A stretch of 16,089 nt of DNA from Candidatus Lindowiibacteriota bacterium (GTDB taxonomy: Bacteria > Lindowbacteria > 2-12-FULL-62-27), in contig JAHFCY010000048.1 in assembly GCA_023249255.1 (NCBI GenBank), positions 1 to 16,089 on the forward strand, read 5' to 3'. Both the position numbers and the translations under genes were made by a program. This document shows, in pieces, positions 14,284 to 16,089 of the stretch. The notes under the pieces were generated by a model, which had not been told where the DNA came from, did no database searches, and saw only the letters and a list, made by a program, of their open reading frames with translations. Each line of letters begins with the position of its first letter. Position 1 is the first letter of the stretch.

Positions 14284-15846
14284 ATGGTGACCGCCGCCGA
14301 GCTTCATCCGGACGGCGATTACGCCGCCGGGCGGAACAACCTCTTTGTTGCGGTCTTTTCGGATCAGACTTTTTATGGATTGGGCGGGTCGCGCCATGCT
14401 TGGACGGGTGTTCTCAAGCGCATCCATGGGAATGTCGGAGGCTCGGGATTGAGTATCGGGATATTGCCGCCGCCGGGGCCAAGCAATATTATTACGGACG
14501 GCGGGTTCAACAGTCTTGGACCCGGGACCGATATTGGATTCAGCGGATTTCAGAACACTCCGATTCCACCGTGGTCTTACAAGTTCATCATCAAGTTTGC
14601 GATTCCCACCACCGGCGGGGAGTACGTCGGGCGGTTCGAGTTTGATTTTGGCAATACGACGGACATTGCTTTCTACTGGGTTCGGGCGCCGTCGACGACG
14701 GCCGGGCAGGGATCAGCGACGGATGATTTTCCGGAATGGTACAACCTCGACGTCGTCTCGGTGCAGTACGGGGTTCCGTTTGATTTCAACCACGGTGTCA
14801 TGGCGATCGACGCGCCTCACGTATTTGCCATCCGGCAGGTCAAGACGAAGTCCAGGATCGTTGTTCAGAGGGACGTGTCCGCCGCCGCCGGCGTGCTCAT
14901 CCGCATTTTCAATTCCTTTGTGAGGGTCGATTCCCGAATTGTCGTCGGGCGAACGGTCAGGATACGTGCCGGGAGTAATGTCCGGGTCGGCAACCGTGTG
15001 ACCCTTCGGGCGAGTGTCCGAGTTGCGATCCATCATGTGATCCGACAGGCCAGTGATTGTCTGGTCCAAGTGATCAACGCCCGCGTGTCGGCTGAAACAT
15101 TTATCCTCGTCGGATCTTCGATTGCATTCCGCTATGATTGCCGGATCATCGTCTATCGGCCGCAGGCGGTGGCGGCGCAGAGCAACATCATTGTCGGATA
15201 CATCAATGTCGAGAATCTCAAGAACGATATGCAGATCATTTTCGGGGTCGACACGGAACTTGTGACCAAAACGCTCGTCACGATTCCAGCCGTCAACGGG
15301 GCGGCGTTCAGCCAGAATCTGGAACACGTCCTGATCGAAACAGGCTCGGAGACGGTTCGGCGGCTGAACTTTCCGGGCGCGCTGTCCTCCTGGAGCGCGG
15401 CGGGGTTGTACGAGATCGATTACGTGCTCGGCCGATTTCGGTGGATTGGCGCCAACCCCGAACCGGTCGAATTGACATACCGGCACAGCAGTACCCGGAT
15501 CACGGACCAGAACATCATCTCGTCGATCATCAAGGCGTCGTCGTTCATCCAGGAGCGGCTGAAGCCTGCCGCGGCGATCGGCGATCCACGATTTCGGCGC
15601 GGTGCGGAGGAGCTGGCGATGTCGTTTCTGCTGGACGCGGCGATTTGGAATATGACGCAAACGATATCGGCGGGCGCGGCGGCCGGGACGGGATCCAGGC
15701 GGATCGATCTCATGCAAAACCAGAAACGGGAGTTCGAGCGGCGGGCGTATGAAACGCTGGGGCCGTTCATTCACGAGCCGGTTCCGGGAACGCCCGTACG
15801 TGCGGCGCTGGCGCGGCCGAAATCGATCCGGGTGTACGGAGAGTGA
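14284..15846 (+). CDS. Probable virion protein with a beta-repeat region (520 aa)
   Basis: A 520-residue protein. Residues about 1-180 are beta-rich and glycine/proline-rich (ILPPPGPSNIITDGG). Residues about 188-305 form an approximate repeat of about 12-14 residues built on S-R-I-V-V-x-R or variants (KSRIVVQRDV, DSRIVVGRTV, VRVGNRVTLRA, DCRIIVYRP, SNIIVGY), suggesting a beta-solenoid or fibre shaft. Residues about 320-400 are another beta domain. The last 120 residues are helical (AEELAMSFLLDAAIWNM, then QKREFERRAYETLGPF). The start ATG 14284 lies one base after the previous stop; its own ribosome binding site is weak, so translation is probably coupled. It could be a tail spike, fibre or baseplate-like protein; its place before a terminase is unusual for a tail gene. 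Family not recognised. Confidence 0.65.
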   Translation: MVTAAELHPDGDYAAGRNNLFVAVFSDQTFYGLGGSRHAWTGVLKRIHGNVGGSGLSIGILPPPGPSNIITDGGFNSLGPGTDIGFSGFQNTPIPPWSYKFIIKFAIPTTGGEYVGRFEFDFGNTTDIAFYWVRAPSTTAGQGSATDDFPEWYNLDVVSVQYGVPFDFNHGVMAIDAPHVFAIRQVKTKSRIVVQRDVSAAAGVLIRIFNSFVRVDSRIVVGRTVRIRAGSNVRVGNRVTLRASVRVAIHHVIRQASDCLVQVINARVSAETFILVGSSIAFRYDCRIIVYRPQAVAAQSNIIVGYINVENLKNDMQIIFGVDTELVTKTLVTIPAVNGAAFSQNLEHVLIETGSETVRRLNFPGALSSWSAAGLYEIDYVLGRFRWIGANPEPVELTYRHSSTRITDQNIISSIIKASSFIQERLKPAAAIGDPRFRRGAEELAMSFLLDAAIWNMTQTISAGAAAGTGSRRIDLMQNQKREFERRAYETLGPFIHEPVPGTPVRAALARPKSIRVYGE

Positions 15847-15851
15847 GCGGC

Positions 15852-16089
15852 GTGACGGCTGAACTGACGTCCCATCTGGCGAAAATCCAGGACGATGGGA
15901 CCCGGGCCAGGCTGGCGGCGCTGGCGGATGTTGTCTTGTGGGCGCGCGACAAATTCGGATGGGAGCCAAAACCGCGGCAGCAGGAGATGCTTCGGGCGAT
16001 TCTCACTCAAAACAAAATCGCGTACCGCATCGGTCGGCAATTCGGGAAGACCGAGTGCCTGGCGCTGATTGTTCTCTACGTGGCGTGGG
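15852..16089 (+). CDS. Probable phage terminase large subunit (partial, N-terminus)
   Basis: The frame runs from GTG 15852 to the window edge, 79 residues. The N-terminal segment ends in ILTQNKIAYRIGRQFGKTE: GRQFGKTE is the Walker A-type motif of terminase ATPases (residues about 61-68), preceded by PKPRQQEMLRAIL, the usual 'P-x-x-Q-x-x-x-L' lead-in. Terminase large subunits pump DNA into proheads and cut it. GGAG at 15838-15841 supports GTG 15852. GTG 15843 in the same frame overlaps the previous stop as GTGA and is an alternative. The rest of the protein, including the Walker B and nuclease motifs, lies outside. A DEAD-like helicase is the other possibility, less likely. Confidence 0.72.
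   Translation, partial: MTAELTSHLAKIQDDGTRARLAALADVVLWARDKFGWEPKPRQQEMLRAILTQNKIAYRIGRQFGKTECLALIVLYVAW

Noticed and set aside
14713-15969. A 418-codon open frame on the minus strand, antisense to the 520-residue gene and the terminase start.
   Set aside because: Its composition is arginine/proline-rich and low-complexity, as expected from the complement of GC-rich coding DNA. The plus-strand frames have the ribosome binding sites and the sensible protein patterns.

Overview
The window reads as bacterial accessory DNA: tightly packed same-strand genes, ATGA overlaps, Shine-Dalgarno sites, and GTG starts for the 336-residue gene and probably for the terminase. The organism cannot be named. 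No tRNA, rRNA, CRISPR array or insertion sequence was seen. The right edge carries phage-type genes, so the segment is probably part of a prophage, a phage-like element or an island beside one.

Layout. (1) 1-4421, minus strand: an operon led by a textbook sigma70-type promoter (4393-4421). In transcription order it encodes a ribbon-helix-helix DNA-binding protein, a 222-residue helical unknown, a 71-residue unknown, a 61-residue charge-segregated protein, a 574-residue HELAH zinc-peptidase fused to FlhB-type and FlhA-type cytoplasmic domains, and a second FlhB-type/FlhA-type fusion that runs off the left edge. (2) 4539-6465, minus strand: an unrecognised 336-residue protein and a GIY-YIG-fold nuclease, spaced by one base. 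(3) 6669-13637, minus strand: a three-gene cassette of a 502-residue protein (possibly DUF6361-like), a phospholipase D-type protein with two HxK motifs, and a 1122-residue SNF2-like superfamily 2 helicase. It looks like a phage-defence module, possibly together with region 2. (4) 13866-16089, plus strand: two probable virion or mobile-element proteins and the N-terminus of a probable terminase large subunit.

The outstanding item is region 1. FlhB and FlhA are membrane proteins of the flagellar and type III secretion export gate. Two adjacent genes here carry only their cytoplasmic domains, in the same order (FlhB-C then FlhA-C), with no membrane segments, and one has a zinc-metallopeptidase domain in front. 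Both have lost the NPTH autocleavage motif of FlhB. The first protein has a shortened FlhA-C part. The second retains what looks like nearly all of it. This suggests a soluble export-gate mimic with a protease subunit, under its own promoter and probably autoregulated by the ribbon-helix-helix protein. I do not know of such a system. Its function is unknown; candidates are a conflict or defence system, interference with secretion or flagella, or a chaperone-binding targeted protease.
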